In this document: positions 40,401-50,864 of the stretch, one piece after another
Numbering within the stretch: the first letter of the stretch is position 1
Layout of the letters: the number at the start of each line of letters is the position of its first letter
Assembly (NCBI GenBank): GCA_005281725.1
Contig: SSBO01000003.1
Coordinates: forward strand, 8,726,479-8,790,478
Reading direction: 5' to 3'
From: Wuchereria bancrofti
Taxonomy: Eukaryota; Nematoda; Chromadorea; Rhabditida; Onchocercidae
DNA length: 64,000 nucleotides
The notes under the pieces: model-generated
Database searches by the model: none
What the model saw: the letters and a program-made list of their open reading frames with translations, nothing else
Told to the model about the DNA's origin: nothing
Program-made: the position numbers and the translations under genes

Positions 40401-43400
40401 TGGTACAGAATTTTGATCAAAAACCAGAAGAGTTCAACTAGGAGACAGTCACCACAAAAACGGATTTCCATTACTTGCACATTAATTCTTTTTTATGTAT
40501 ATATGATTTTTCATTATAAAGTTTGTTTGTTTTTTTTTTTTGAATAAAATTAATTGTATTATTGCTTCTCATCTGCAACCAACGAACGAATCACCCCGAG
40601 AACAGTAAATAAATCTTTCCCAAAATAATAAAAACATGTACAAATCAAATTTAATTAAAATTTAAATATTACATTTGATTTTGAGAAAGTTAAATAAAAA
40701 TGGTAAATTTTGGGAGAAAAAAGGGAAAAAGATAGGATGACAGAATTTTAAGCGTATGTAAACAAACAAAGCAAAATGAGGAAGAATTTTCTTTAGAAGT
40801 TGACGCAAATAACAATCAAATGCCAATGGATGATGTTTTATTGTAAACAGTTGTTTAAAGATGAACCTTCTCTCTTTCTCCTTCTCTCTCTCTCTCTCTA
40901 TTTTCCTGGTCTATTCTCTCTTTTATCTTTTCTAGTCGTTTTTGCTTTCCCAGACTTATAAATTTTGAAGGTTAAAGTTCAATCATCCTCTTTGGCATAT
41001 TTTTACTGATAATTTTTATTACATATGTGATAAATATTACATATTTATTTTTGCTATTATTATGATTTTATAAATTTGGAAGGTCAAAGTTTAATCAGCA
41101 AAAAAAAAAATTATTTTTTCTTTCAATTCTTAAAATTTAGATTTCTGTATCTGTTATTATTAAAGACATAAATATCGAATTAAATTATAGAATTGAAAAA
41201 AAAAAGATTTATCTTGTTTAGTGAACTTTTGTAATATCTAATATTTGAATATGTAATATAATATGCCGTACTTGATAAAGATATATTAAATGTATTATGA
41301 AAAATATAAATACTGATTAACATAAAAATATAAATACTGATTAACATAAAAATATAAATACTGATTAACATAAAAATATAAATACTGATTAACATAAAAA
41401 TATAAATACTGATTAACATAAAAATATAAATACTGATTAACATAAAAATATAAATACCGATTAACATAAAAATATAAATACTGATTAACATAAAAAATAT
41501 AAATACTGATTAAGATAAAAATATAAATACTGGTTAACATAAAAAATATAAGTACTGATTAAGATAAAAATATAAATACTGGTCAACGTGAAAATATAAA
41601 TACTGATTGAGATAAAAATATAAATACTGATTAACATAAAAAATGTAAATACTGATTAAGATCAGAATATAAATACTGATTAAGATAAAAATATAAATGC
41701 TGACTAAGATAAAATATAAATACTGATTAAAACAAAAATATAAATACTGATTAAGATAAAAATATAAATACTGATTAACATAAAAATATAAATACCGATT
41801 AACATAAAAAATATAAATGCTGATTCATGATACTAATTAACTTATAATAATACTGTAATACAATTTCAATCTATTTCAGCAATTGTTAATCCCATCAATG
41901 ATCTGATAATACTGAAATACTAATCAATCAATAAATGCATTCCATATCATATTTAGCAATAAATCATAAATGCCATTTGTTAACATTTTTAAGCATTGTT
42001 AGCTTAAATTGCTCATTTAATTTTTGCAAAATGAAAGATAATAATAAACATTTTGAATGATTTCAATTTATTATCGTATTTATTGCTCATATACAAATAG
42101 ATAAATTAATTATTTCCAATTCAATAATTTCATCAATTCATCAAATAATGAATGTATGATTTATGTATAGCAATTTTCTTCATAATCCTATTTATTAAGC
42201 AATAAATTAACGAAGCTTAAAATTTTCAATAAAATTTGCAAAATACTTTTTATTCCAAATAATTTATTACACTCATTAAATGGAAGAAGGAATTATTTAA
42301 TACAATGATAAAATATAATGATATTTTACTTTTCTTTTTCTCAATAATTCACTAATTCTAATTTTTTTTTTCTTTTATAGCTACCTAATATGGGCGGTAA
42401 AATAGGTGAAATATTTAATTTATATAATATTTAATTTACGTAATTTTTTAATTTATATAATAGATTGAAAAAAGTACTTACAAAAGCGTCAGTTAATAAA
42501 AATTTGTTTTTTATTCATTTATTATATAAAGCTTAAATATTTTGAATATTAATTATTTTATCAATGTATAATTTCATTTACTTCATGCAAAATTTGCTTT
42601 TTTTTTCTCGCTTAAATTATATAAATTAAAAATTTTTTCTCATATTAATTATATAAATTAAATTTTTTTTCGCATAAATTAAAAATTTGTGGATGAATTG
42701 AAAATTTAAAAATTTTATGAAAATGGGAAAGAACTGAATGATATATTACCTGATGTGATGATTTAGTCCTAAACAGGTGACACAATCTTCTGTACACTTG
42801 ACCGGATGGTTCTCGAGCAATATATGCCACCTCGTGTCGTTCTGTTCGGCCAATCACACAATTTACTCGTCGAATTGGTTGACAAAATAATAATCGCTAA
42901 AAATAAAACATTTTAATTTTATTTATCAATCATAATTTATCTTTATCCTTTCTATTTATTTATTGCTTCTTTGATTAAGTAATTGACTAACTAATTTCTT
43001 TCGTCATTTATTTATTTATTTATTTATTTTATTTATTAAACAATTTTCAATATTAAAACATTTTATCGAAACTATTTAATTTCTTTCCCTTTCTCTTTCT
43101 TAATTCATTTATTTCTCACTTATTTCTTTGTTTATTTAAAATATTGACAAGTAATTTGATTCTTTATTTACTCATTTACTTTATAATTTGTTTTTCATTT
43201 CAAATATTTAGCAGAAATATCTGTTCGTTAATTTATTTGTTTAATATTAATATTTCATCAAATCTCTTTCTCTTATTGTTTATTGCTTAATTGTTTATTC
43301 TTTTATTGTTTACTGCTTAAGCACTACAAAAAGTAAATAAATTTTATGTAAAATGTTGCAAATGTCTATTTGACCTTTGCAATGGTCCTTCGTTTTTTTT

Positions 43401-46400
43401 TTTTTTTACAATCACCGAACAAAATACAAAAGAAATTACCAACGAATAATTTGCAGTATTACAATCAAAAATGCTTTTCTAATTTTTCATCCTTTATTTT
43501 TCATTTTTATTTTTTCCCTTTCTTTTCTTCTTTTTTTTTCTCCTATCCAATTACAAAATTAGAAATAAAATTTAATTTTATTTAATAAAAATATAATAAC
43601 AGTTTTAAGTTTTAAATATTATTAGGAATGCTGAATGTAAATAATATGAATAGCAAATATTATCAAAGTGGAATAATAAATGAAGAAACAAAAAAAAAAA
43701 ACGAAAAATGAACGTTTTACTTTTTTTAATTTTATTTAAATTAAAAATTTCCATAAATATATTTCATTTATTAAACATCAATAGAAATTATGCATTTTTT
43801 AGTAAAATAAAAAGTTTCAAATAACAAAAAAGAAAGTATTAATATTGAGTTTATAATTTCAAATTATTATAATGTTTTATATATATTATTTATTTTTTTT
43901 TTGAAATTAAATTAGATTATCAAAAATTTTTACTTAGCTATCAATAACAATTAGCTAATGTTAAATAGATAAAATTTTATGAAAAAGCCAATTGAATTCT
44001 ATCAAATCCAAATCAATAACAGTTCTATCAGTGGATTAATTTAATGGAATAATAAATTATTTAATATATAGCTATGACCATTCGATTGATCTCAAATTTG
44101 ATTGATCTTGAATCATTGGTCTCTTTAATTATAGTTTTATCAAATAAGATATGATCTTTCTAAAAATTTCTAATTTTATACCGTTTATTTTTCTTTTTTA
44201 AGAGATGACAGTATAATTTAAATATAGTATGATTTAAGTTTGTGATATATATAATATAATTTTTATGATAGTGAAATAACTTAAATATTTAAAGTTATAA
44301 AAATTATGAAAATAGAGGTAATATAATTTTTTAAATTTGAGTATTATATGCGAAAATTAAATTTGAAATTGGATGGATAAATGATTTAGGTTTTGCAATT
44401 ATCAACATGTATATTTAAAGATCGAATACAATGATTAATTTTAAAAAAAAGATCCGAAAAAAATATTTAAACTTCAATTCTTTAATTTTTTTTCTGTTTC
44501 CATAATTAGAAAGGGTTTCACTTTTTTTTTGAATTTAACACGGGTAAAAATGAAAAATTAAATTCTATTTCAATTCATAATAGTATAAAAATTCTACTTT
44601 GTTTGTAATTTGCATGAAAAGGTTTGTAATTTTAGAAATATTTACTTATACTGCTTTATATAAGAATTTTAAATTGAAGCTAACAAATTTCAATCTTGCA
44701 AATTCATTCATTCCAAAAATAATTTATGCTTACGGCTAAGAATGAAAGAAGAAAGAATTTTCTTCTTTCACTATAAAAAAAGTTGGAGGTATTGATATTT
44801 AAATTATTTGAATTAAAATATCAGTCATACGTATTTCAAAAGGAGAATAGAAATATGCAAATTTAAATATTTGTAGTAATAATAAGCAGAATGAAAATGC
44901 GTATCTATTGATTTGATTTAGAAATAGGAAATGAATAAATAAAAGAAAATTCGATTCTTCTTAAGTTATATCTTTCATTTAATTTTGAATTTTTGAAATT
45001 GAAATAGTTGAGGTATGAAAACAAACGATAATTTAAACTTTCAAAATTGAAATAAATAAAGATATGAACTAGAAATTATCAATCATTATTGAAAGATGTT
45101 GAAAATAATCGAATTGAAATGAAATTTTTTTCAAAATATTTTTTTATTTGATTTTTTTGCATTAAAAATTTTACAAAAAATTTCCATAGATATATAATAA
45201 ATAATATTTTTGTAGGTAATATTTTCGAAAATGAAAATTCATTTAATGCGTAAATGAGAAAGAAAAAAAAAAAATTCAAAAATGAAGTTAAAAAAAAAAA
45301 TTGTCATGACAAATTACAATGAAGTTAAATTCCACTTTAAATTTATTACGCTAAATAATATGAAATGGCAAGAAAAAAGACATACATATTACGGCAAAAA
45401 AAAAAGGTACCATTAATTGTCACATTTCTGTCCTTCAAAAATTTGAAGAAAAAAAAAAAAAGAAAAGAAAAATTTGTCAATTGATGGTGACAATTTCATT
45501 TTATTATCAATAATGCAATTAACATATTAATGTTATATAATTTGTTGGTTGTTATAATGAGAAATTTAGTTTGATTTATGAAAAAAAAAGAGTAACATCA
45601 AAAGAACCGCTTTTGAAACATTGTATATTCACAATTAGATATTTACTTTCTCTTTATCTTTCTCTCCCTCTCCCTCTCTCTCTCTCTCTCTTTCTCTCTC
45701 TTTTCTTTTAAATATTATAGTATACTTTGAATGTATGAGAAAATACAGGTTTAACAGTTGCTGCTGATAAAATTAGTAAAATATTTTTATTGCTAGTTTT
45801 TTTTTTTGGATTTGCAAAATTTTTACAATCATTTTGTTAATTTCTTATTTGTTCATTGATGTGATGTAAAGTAATATAAAATTACACCGAAGAAGCAAAT
45901 AATCTAAGTTTAATTAATTTTAATTAAGAGATTAATCTAATTAATTAAAAAATACTTTTTTTTGAAATTTTATGGTAATTTTAAAATATAATTTAAAGCT
46001 ATTTCAAAAATAATTTAAGAATAACTTGTGAAGAAGTAAATTTCAGAAATGAAAGACAAATTTTGAATTATTGACGATAAATCTTAAATTAAGATTTTTG
46101 TCGTGCTGTAAATACAAGAAAATAATATTATTGAATACTTAAACATTACCAAATTCAAAAAATTCATTATCTTTGCAATGAAGATTTGAAATTTATCAAA
46201 TTTGATGATTTGATTGAAAAGTTTCCAAATGAAAAATGTTAAATTTTTAATTCCACTACATATCATTATTTTCAAACATTAAAATATTCTTAACAAAAAA
46301 AATTTTTTTTTTATTTGAGATGAATATCATACTACTTACTAAAATATAATTTTGAAATTGAAATTTATTTTTTTAATGATTCTGAAATTGAAATTTTTTT

Positions 46401-49400
46401 TTAATGAAAATGTAAGTTATTTTAATTATTGCAAATTATTTGACAAAAATTTAATTTAATTCATTTCAACATATTAATAAAAAAATATAATTAAAAAAAT
46501 GTGCTTATCTGAATTAATTTTTAATTTAATTACTACAATAACAATAAGTGTTTATATTTTCAATAAGTATTAATTTTCAAATACAACAATAAGTATTTAT
46601 ATTTTCACTACCGTAATAAATTGGAAAAATATGAAATTATCTTAGAATACTTAATATTGGCTTATATAAAGTATTTATTGTAATACGTAGTAAAAATATT
46701 ATAAATATCAATTACTTATTTACTTCTCATTAGCAATTACTTATTTACTTATTATCATTTTCATTTCCGATATTCGTCGCTTGCAACAAATAATGCAAAT
46801 ATTTCTAAATGATATTTGTAAAATTTCATTTTTTTAATTTTTAATTTAAAAAAAATTTTGCTTTTTTTTAGTATTAAATAATAATATTTTTGTTTATATT
46901 ATATAACATATTTATCAATAATTGATAATTCATTCTTTTAATTTGACGAAGAGAAAATTAAAATTTAAAAAAAAAAAAATTCTCATTTGTGTACAATGAA
47001 ATCGGGAAAAAAAAAAAGAATAATGATGACAAGGCGAATTGTATACATTTCCTTTCTCTTTCTAATTTTTCTTTTTTTTTTTTCTTTTGAAAAGAAATGA
47101 AAGAAAGGAAAATGTCAAAATCAAAATTAAAATTAAATTTATTTTTTGCGCAAAAATAATTCCCGCCTTTTCTTTTCTTTTTTTAATTCAACCACACTTT
47201 ACACTGTTTGAAATTGTAGGAAGAAAGAAAAAAATTCTTTTTTCAACAATAATAGGAAATGAATAAAAATAAGAATAATTAAGTGTCATCAAATTTCTTT
47301 TTTATTTTTTGCAAAAAAAAAAAAGAAAAATTGGAATTGAAGAAAAAAATTAAATTTATTTTATAAAATCTCTAAAAACAAATGAAAATTTATGAAGAAA
47401 TTAATTATTCCAAAAGACATTATAAAAATAATAATATATTCTCTCTTATGTAAATAATTTCAAATAATTCAAACATATATCTATCATTTAAGACTTAAAA
47501 TATCAAAAATTACTTTTTCTTTTTTTTTTAACTTTAATTACTTTGAACTTTCAAATTCATCTTTTATACACGTACGAAAGAAATACTTCTCGATGAACTA
47601 TGATCATAGTCCAATTTACTGTGCTACGATTATTTAAAGTTTAATTTTATTAAGTAAAAGTAATTTTGATTAAATTAAATCAAAATGCTTCTTCAGTCAA
47701 AAAATTTTCTAATGAATGATGATGTGAACAGGGTGACATAAAGTTCATCATTATGATGATAATATAAAAATGACCAAGTGATCAAATGACCAAATGACCA
47801 TTACCCTCACTGTTCCACTTCTTTTCGGCTCTATCAAAAGACTTTGATTCAATCAACGATACATTTTTGCCAAATGGCGCAATCAGTCCTAAATCATTGC
47901 TGTATATTATATAATACAAAGGTTCTTCCGCCATTTTTTATACTCTTTTTTTGCCTCTTAAATATTATGAAATTTTTGTGCTACCATTTGAATCTATGAC
48001 GAATAAATGTTAAAACTTTGCAATTATTTCCTGAACCGGAGAGAGCAAAGAAAAAAAAATCCGGAAAAAATTTGAATATTGATTGAGCTTATATTCAGTA
48101 ATAAAAATGAAAATATTATCATATTGTTGAAAAAAAAAAGATGGAAAACCAAAGGAATTTAAAGTTATTGTAGTTTTAATATAAGAAGGTTTCATTAATT
48201 AGTATTGTGATTAAGTTTAATTAAAATTTAATTAGTTAGTATTATGATAAAGATTGATTAAGATTTGAATTTGATATGAAATGAGGAAAGAAGAACAAGA
48301 AAGCGACTAATTAGTTTCAAATAAAGATTTTAAATTATCAAATTTATTTTTGTAAATTATGATGCAAATTCAAAATTAATTACTGGAAATTTTGGAGTAA
48401 CATCGATAAAAATCAATAAAAAATTTTCGTTTATTAAAGGAAAAACTGAAACCATAAATGGATTCTACCGTATTTTGAAAGTTTAAAGGGAAATTTTAAG
48501 AAATTATTACAAGTTTAAACCATTAAAATTTCATTCATCAATTAATTGGAACTTTTAATTAGTAAAACTTTTTATACTAAGGGATCAATTGTGCATGTAC
48601 CGTCTTTTTAAATTAATTAAAGTATCCATTTTGGAGAAAGAAATGGAATCTTTTTTTTTACAGTAAGTAATAGTGACATTATGACAGTGATTTAAACTTT
48701 CGATTTCTAATTCTTAAAAAAGAAAAAAACTAATTCTTAAATTTACAAAATATATACATTTTGACCTTAACACAACAATGAAAGTGATATATTTTATGTT
48801 TCTAAAGACAGTGCGTAAAATTTATAAATGCAAATTTAATTGAATGTTTGCCCTAATGACAATTTGAAATGATCAGTGAAAGATGAAAGCGATAAATGAA
48901 TTATTTCAATTTAGAAAAGTGATAGATTAAAGTTTTGATGAAACGGAAATAAATTAATTATCAATTATCCTTTTCCATTTTCTCTTCATTTTCTTCTTTT
49001 CACCACTTTTACATAGTTTTATTAAAATTAAACATTTAAATAAATTAATAATGGAATACCTCATCATCAACAGCACAAACTTTTACACCATAAACGGAAA
49101 TTGATAATTGAACAGCAATAGCAGGTTTCCGAGGGATGAATCGATCTAATCGCTGTGATACGGATTCCGGATCAATTCCCGGTACAGGGAATGATCCAAG
49201 CCACTAAAATAACAATATCACCTCAAATTATTTATTATTCAAATAAAATCAATCTTTCATGATTTATTTTTATTATAAACGATTTTTGTTTTATTTGAGC
49301 AATAATAGTATTAGCACAGAAATTTATTTTTAATGTCATAAATTTAATTCAGTCATAAAGAATGGAAGTATTTTACACATAATTAAAAAATTTTTTTTAT

Positions 49401-49830
49401 CTTTCTTTTTTTCAAAATTTCCTTTTTTTTTTTTTATTTTTCATTTGCATTGAAATAGCGATAATATAATAGCACTTCTTTCATTTTTTGTTTGAATCTT
49501 TCATTTAGCAAAATGAAATTTTCAAAAAAGAGAATTTTGTCAGATTAAAAAAGTGTCACAAGTGATATGTCAACAAAGAGCTTAAAATGTCATCTTGTGT
49601 TAATGTGATAATGTTTGAATTTTTTGTCAATTATGCTGTTAAATATGTATATAATTATGAAAAATGAATCAAACCTCGACATTCCAAGAGAGTGAGAAAC
49701 CGGGTCGCATCAATGTAATATGAAATTGGTAGAGAGAAGACGACGACAGACGATCGCCGATAAATGCCGAAAAGATCAGATTGTTGTAGTCCGAAGCAGA
49801 AAATGGACAACAGGTGGGCGACAACAATCT
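34134..49830 (-). CDS. PTB-SH2 adaptor protein, SH2D5/Shc-like (5' end uncertain)
   Basis: Exons in transcription order: 49830-49675, 49203-49060, 42896-42750, 39538-39005, 36565-36410, 36141-36068, 35249-35169, 34702-34531, 34328-34134; all phases agree. The first three exons plus the start of the fourth build a PTB/PID domain (SWNVEWLGSFPVPGIDPESV, then ISVYGVKVCAVDDE, HEVAYIAREPSGQVYRRLCH, and the C-terminal helix VEEIESILENAFQAS). A Ser/Asn/Thr-rich linker of about 250 residues carries tandem SNSSKLIS repeats and a poly-Thr tract. The SH2 domain has the phosphotyrosine Arg in FVVRFSES, then SHYLIIRN, GFKLRGSNKYFPSIP and HHSVMPEQLPCRL. PTB followed by SH2 is the order in Shc and SH2D5. The wording of the PTB end (AREPSG..CHLF) is nearer SH2D5, and no Shc-type YxN Grb2 site is seen. 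Introns reach 6.2 kb. A first exon may lie at 54759-54700. Confidence 0.82.
34449..34476. repeat. Long poly-T tract in PTB-SH2 last intron
   Basis: About 28 consecutive T (poly-A on the coding strand) in the intron before the final exon, next to a repeated ACGATTCAAGATTAAA word on both sides. Confidence 0.8.
35628..36015. repeat. Imperfect direct duplication in PTB-SH2 intron
   Basis: The segment at about 35628-35795 recurs at about 35881-36015 with small deletions. Shared words include CTCTTTGATCAAAAATCAAA and GAAAGTATATTTCAAAAATT. A second shared word, AGTTGTAAAATTTTTTTTTAACATAAAT, occurs near 35817 and near 36155, so pieces of this intron have been copied more than once. Confidence 0.8.
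37299..37615. repeat. Exact 158-bp duplication joined by a single N
   Basis: 37299-37456 and 37458-37615 appear identical base for base, with one N at 37457 between them. In a genome where all other tandem copies show divergence, this points to an unmerged overlap of two contigs rather than real biology. It lies in a PTB-SH2 intron and does not alter the coding sequence. Confidence 0.9.
39354..39471 (-). repeat. 24-bp coding tandem repeat (SNSSKLIS) in PTB-SH2 linker
   Basis: About five copies of a 24-bp unit in frame, encoding the octapeptide SNSSKL(I/T)(S/P). It lies in the large linker exon 39538-39005. The same exon encodes ATTTTTTTTKTTN from a (GTT)n-type run at about 39105-39130. Confidence 0.9.
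40043..40604 (+). mobile_element. Probable solo LTR of an LTR retrotransposon
   Basis: A block of about 560 bp with higher GC than its surroundings begins TGTTC and ends GAACA, a 5-bp terminal inverted repeat of LTR type. It has a TATA-like stretch at about 40497, a polyadenylation signal AATAAA at 40543-40548, and a C-rich U5-like end (CAACCAACGAACGAATCACC then CCGAGAACA). There is no internal gag-pol or primer-binding segment beside it, so it would be a solo LTR, antisense to the host gene. An alternative left end is TGTTC at 40056. No clean target-site duplication is visible, so the call is provisional. Confidence 0.45.
40878..40901. repeat. (TC)n-rich tract
   Basis: CT dinucleotide run with flanking pyrimidine-rich sequence in the PTB-SH2 intron 39538-42750. 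A similar tract is at about 45658-45705. Confidence 0.8.
41300..41826. repeat. 24-bp minisatellite, about 22 copies
   Basis: Unit AACATAAAAATATAAATACT followed by GATT (24 bp), nearly perfect on the left (41310-41500) and decaying to the right with 1-bp indels and AAGATAAAA variants. The frame-compatible length creates false Ile/Tyr-rich open frames on the minus strand. It lies in the PTB-SH2 intron between exons 42750 and 39538. Confidence 0.95.
42897..49059. other. 6.2-kb intron of PTB-SH2 gene
   Basis: Very AT-rich, with A and T homopolymers and a CT tract at 45658-45705. No second gene is recognised in it. The one segment that looks different from its surroundings is a 50-codon minus-strand open frame at 47782-47934, listed separately. 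Confidence 0.5.
47782..47934 (-). CDS. Small ORF of unknown function, possible alternative first exon
   Basis: A 50-codon ORF on the PTB-SH2 coding strand starts MAEEPLYYIIYSNDLGLIAP and continues through FGKNVSLIESKSFDRAEKKW to a stop at 47782. Its composition is balanced and much less AT-driven than the intron around it. ATG context AAAAATGG is good. GT sites near its 3' end (AACA|GTGAGG, GAGG|GTAATG, TTG|GTCATT) could act as donors, the last in the phase needed for exon 42896. I do not recognise the peptide. It could be an alternative first exon, a decayed gene fragment or chance. Confidence 0.25.
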   Translation of the reverse strand: MAEEPLYYIIYSNDLGLIAPFGKNVSLIESKSFDRAEKKWNSEGNGHLVI

Positions 49831-49870
49831 CTGCAACAAATAAAATACACAATTGCGGAAGATAGTTAAT

Positions 49871-49993
49871 GCAGCGATAGCAGTAGTTGTAGCAGCAGCT
49901 GTTGCAGTTGCATTAGTAGTTATTGTAGTAGCAGCTGTTGTAGTAGCAGTAGTTGTTGTAGTAGCAACTGTTGTGGTAGCAGTAGTTGTTGTA
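49871..49993. repeat. Imperfect GTA/GCA/GTT triplet repeat
   Basis: About 120 bases of mixed GTAGTAGCAG and TGTTGTTGTA triplets just upstream (on the coding strand) of the first supported PTB exon. It forms an inverted partner to the CTACTACTG array at 50084-50128. Confidence 0.85.
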
Positions 49994-50083
49994 AAATGAA
50001 AGATGAAAAGTGATCTGATCAGCGTAACATTTCATTTCTTTTAACTGATTATAAGGACGAGAATTGTTTTTGTCCCACCTACT

Positions 50084-50128
50084 TACTACTGCTACTACTA
50101 CTGCTACTACTACTACTGCTACTACTGC
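50084..50128. repeat. CTA/CTG triplet repeat
   Basis: Tandem TACTACTGC-type triplets. Their reverse complement (GTAGTAGCAG) is the main word of the array at 49871-49993, about 90 bp away. Confidence 0.85.
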
Positions 50129-50304
50129 AATTTGGACTACTGTAATTTGGCAGTAATTATCATCTTATCACCTCCTATCAGCTTGGTCGAAACACTTTTA
50201 TTGATAAAGTTATGATGCATTTTTTGAGCAAGTAATATGGAAGCGAATTTTATTCATCTGAATAAATGAAATAGCAATGTTCGATAATAATGAATTGTTA
50301 TAGA

Positions 50305-50424
50305 TATATTATTATTATTATCATTATTATAATAATCGTTATTATTATTATTACTATTATTATTATCGTTAATTATTATTATTATCATTATTATTATTGC
50401 TATTATTATTGCTATTACTATTGC
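50305..50424. repeat. (ATT)n-rich interrupted microsatellite
   Basis: About 120 bases of ATT triplets with occasional ATC or GTT interruptions, directly left of the assembly gap. A similar interrupted array is at about 19660-19720. Confidence 0.85.
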
Positions 50425-50547
50425 CATTTAAATGTCCTGTAATTACTTACTATACGATATAAATTCCTTTTTAATGGAAATTTCACAAATATCATCTTTC
50501 ATTTTTTATTACAAATTAAAGTAATGAATAAAAAATTAAATTATATA

Positions 50548-50708
50548 NNNNNNNNNNNNNNNNNNNNNNNNNNNNNNNNNNNNNNNNNNNNNNNNNNNNN
50601 NNNNNNNNNNNNNNNNNNNNNNNNNNNNNNNNNNNNNNNNNNNNNNNNNNNNNNNNNNNNNNNNNNNNNNNNNNNNNNNNNNNNNNNNNNNNNNNNNNNN
50701 NNNNNNNN
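50548..50708. other. Assembly gap (161 N)
   Basis: Unbroken N run, followed at once by an A run, then a T run of about 64 bases with few breaks (50800-50864). The flanks are low-complexity, which explains the failed assembly. Confidence 0.99.
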
Positions 50709-50793
50709 AAAAAAAAAAAAAAAGAAAACTTTGTCATTACAACAATGTTAACACATATTTTTCTCTCTTTGTGAGAAGAAAATATCATCGGAG

Positions 50794-50796
<3 letters not shown>

Positions 50797-50843
<47 letters not shown>

Positions 50844-50864
50844 TTTTTTATTTTTTTTTTTTTT
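50797..50864. repeat. Poly-T tract of about 65 bases
   Basis: Almost uninterrupted T from about 50797 to 50864 with single G and A breaks near its right end; length is likely unreliable beside the gap. Confidence 0.85.

Noticed and set aside
40353..40547. 64-codon plus-strand ORF
   Set aside because: Inside the probable LTR; no retroelement protein motif, and it ends in the T-rich R region.
41180..41540. Minus-strand Ile/Tyr/Phe-rich ORFs resembling membrane proteins
   Set aside because: Translation of the 24-bp AT-rich minisatellite; hydrophobicity is a base-composition effect.
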